NCBI GenBank assembly: GCA_951799405.1
Contig: OX637356.1
Location: 14,655,229 to 14,719,228 of the forward strand
Length of the DNA stretch: 64,000 bases
Reading direction: 5' to 3'
Origin: Agapetus fuscipes
Taxonomy: Eukaryota > Arthropoda > Insecta > Trichoptera > Glossosomatidae
In this document: piece after piece, positions 37,401-40,400 of the stretch
How the letters are laid out: each line of letters starts with the position of its first letter
Numbering within the stretch: the stretch's first letter is position 1
Made by a program: the position numbers and the translations under genes
Notes under the pieces: model-generated
The model's input: the letters and a program-made list of their open reading frames with translations, nothing else
Database searches by the model: none
What the model was told of the DNA's origin: nothing

Positions 37401-40400
37401 CAAAACTTAACCCTACAAGCTGATTGGCCGGCGTTCGGCAAGACACCGGTCAAGCCGGATTTACTGTTTTTGGATTTTGTGTTTAATTGTTATAAAAAAG
37501 CGGTTTCGTCGTCACAAAGTTTGTCGGCCTGTTGGCCCGAAGACCGATTCTGTCTGTTACAAGTTGTGAAAAAAAAAAGAAAATAAAGAAGTAGAAAAAT
37601 CATTAAACCAAGTTTTCCTCATTTTGATTATTGAAGAGAGGGTATCACTATATTAGAAAATAAAATAGATAAACAGCCAACTGTACTGTTGCATGGTTGG
37701 CTGTTTTAAGTCTGGCTTTGCTGATTTTATTAAATGCTTTAAGAAGAAATTTGTTAAATTTTAGGTGGTAAAAAGGTAATTGAGCTATTTTCATGATCTG
37801 AATATTTTGGATCCACGGAAGACACAATATTTAAGTTGTATAAGCGGTACGCATAGATATATTTATAAAGGGCAATATAAGGAAAATAATGTTACTACCC
37901 AGCTAGGTAATATTAAAGCTTTTGGATTACTTATTAGCAGAGCAGCAGTAAAGATTGTTAAAAATTAGTTTGTAAAAAAGTATGTATTACTTTCTCCTCT
38001 CTTCATCCAGCCGCCTGAGTGCCGTCTCCAGATCCTGTATCCTCTCTTCCCTCGCCTCTCGCAGATGCTGCTGCGCCTGCTCCAGGGCTGAAGACACCAT
38101 GGAAGACCCTGAAGGGGGCGCACCTGAAGAGGAAGACGTCAGGCCAGGTGGAGGAGGCAGCGCGATGGGAGCTTGGCTGGAGTGACCTCTGTAAGGTTCC
38201 ACAGATGGAGCGCTGTCCAGCATGTGGCTCTCAAGGTCGGAGCAACGCTGCTTGTATTGAATGACCTGAAAACAATTAATTATTAGACACAGTCAAATTG
38301 GGAGAAAAGGCTTCAATAATCTAAGTTGCAAAATATATATTAAAATTTAATGCACACCAACAAGTAGACTCCTGTAAGCTTATGCTGCCACACACTTCTG
38401 TCCTTGATTATTCTTCTTTCAAAGTCACGACTCATTATTCCATCTTTTCGCATTAAATATATAATTCATCCCATGACGTTCCTTGACTTATAGGTTGGTA
38501 TGCAGCTGACCACCCATACTGTAAAAAATGGTTCACTTTGCCAATGTCACCCCTGCTTCAGGGAAGGTCGGCAAGAGTTGCAGGGCTTATGTTCATTTGA
38601 GATTGGGGTTTTTTATATTGTAGGTCCACATATTGTGGCATGTGTAAGCATGAAATTATGCATGTCTGCTTGTGGGAATGCATTTAATATTAATCTCAAA
38701 TGATACATATCTTTGCAGCTTAGATTTAGATTTAGATTTAGATCTTACAGAAGACTTTCCCTGGTATACTGAGTAGACTAATTGGTCTGAAGTTCTGATG
38801 TGTCTTTTTTGTCCCCTTTACTTTTGTAAATAGGGACAATGACTGCCTTCCTCCAGTCCATCGGTACCACTCTGGCATTCACACAAAGCTTACATAATTC
38901 AAACATCCATTCTAACACACATTTACCTCATGCTTTCATCATTTCGCCATTTATACCACAGATTCCAGCTGGTTTCCCGTTTTTCAGACTTCTAATACAG
39001 CCCGTGAACAGCTTCCCTTAGTAAAGTGATGGCTTGCCTTTGCCTGTAGTCTCGCCACCAGGGCAGCTTGGTCGTGATGTGCCCTACGATAGGCGTCCAG
39101 TCTCCTTCTGTACCCCGCCTCCCGGATGCGTCCCACTCCTCCATAGCCAGCGTCCCCTCCTGGAGACTCCGGGGGACTCTCATCAGAGCGGAGGGAGTCC
39201 ATTTTGCTGACGGGCGGCTGGAAATTTAAAATTCCAAATGTTATCGAAATCTGCTCTTCAATTAAGTACATGTATTTTTATTGTTTCAGAAATCGCACGC
39301 TTAATAATAAAGAGCAATAACTCAAAAATTGGGAAAATCGAGATTTTGAAATAAAACGCAAGAACAATGCAAGAAGAATAGGTAGAATGCGACAGCCGTT
39401 CAATTTGGACGAATATGACCGAGATAAAACATCGGTCGCCTTATTCATCCCATACAAGTTGTACTGGTTGTCTGAACTTCAAACGTGATTTCCCAACATT
39501 CTTATTTTTTGAGTTATTGCTCTTTATGATTAAGCATGCGAAATGATGAGGTAAGGAACAACAAACCTTGTAGAATACGCCATCTCTTTCTTTTATATTG
39601 ATCGCTGCATATAAGATACTACTTATATTTTTAACAAGAACCTTCCCTGAAACAGGGGTGACATTGACAAAGTGAACATTTTTTTTACAGTATGGGTGTC
39701 AAGGAATGGGGGGGGGTATAAGTCAAGGAATGGGGGTTATTTATTATTTATATTCCTTGACTTATAGGTTGGTATGAGGCTGACCACCCGTACTGTAAAA
39801 AATGATTTACTTTGCCAATGTCACCCCTGTTCCAAGAAAGGTAAGCAAAAGTTGCAGGGCTTATGTTGTGGTTTATGTTCATTTGAGGTTTGTATTTTAA
39901 TTTGTAAGTAGGTACATATTCAGCATTTGTAAGCGCGAGCTGACACGTGTTTATTTGTGGGCATATATTTGATATAGATAAGCTTTGAATGTTAATATTT
40001 CTTTGCAACTTAGATTAGATTAGATTAGATTAGATATTATGGTGACAGTTGGAACTACCACTAACATTGTCTATGTCAAACTCAAATGATATGGCGGGTC
40101 AAACGATAGATAATAAGTTGGGAGCCACAAAGGACCAAGAAGTCATCGACCAGGCCCGTAGGGGGTAGGAGGGGGGGATTAGACATGTCAAATAAAAATC
40201 CATACATTCAGTATAGTTCATGTACCTAGCCTATTATTAGTAACCAAGGGGCTGTCCATATATAACGTCATTCGCATTAAAGGGGGGGGGGGAGTCTGGT
40301 CTGCGGATGATGGCAAATGATGTACGAGAACCAAAAGTGACGTCGTTCTTGTAAATACCAATTTCTACAAAATATACAAAATATTATGTAAGTAATATAA

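Larger units (their letters stand above)
39228..40153. repeat. Segmental duplication, copy 1
   Basis: Paralogous to 43385-44035 (ATGTATTTTTATTGTTTCAG, GAGGTAAGGAACAAC, AATACGCCATCTCTTTC, then SINE-B pair and AGGACCAAGAAGTCATCGAC). It contains an extra MITE at 39294-39540. Confidence 0.9.
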
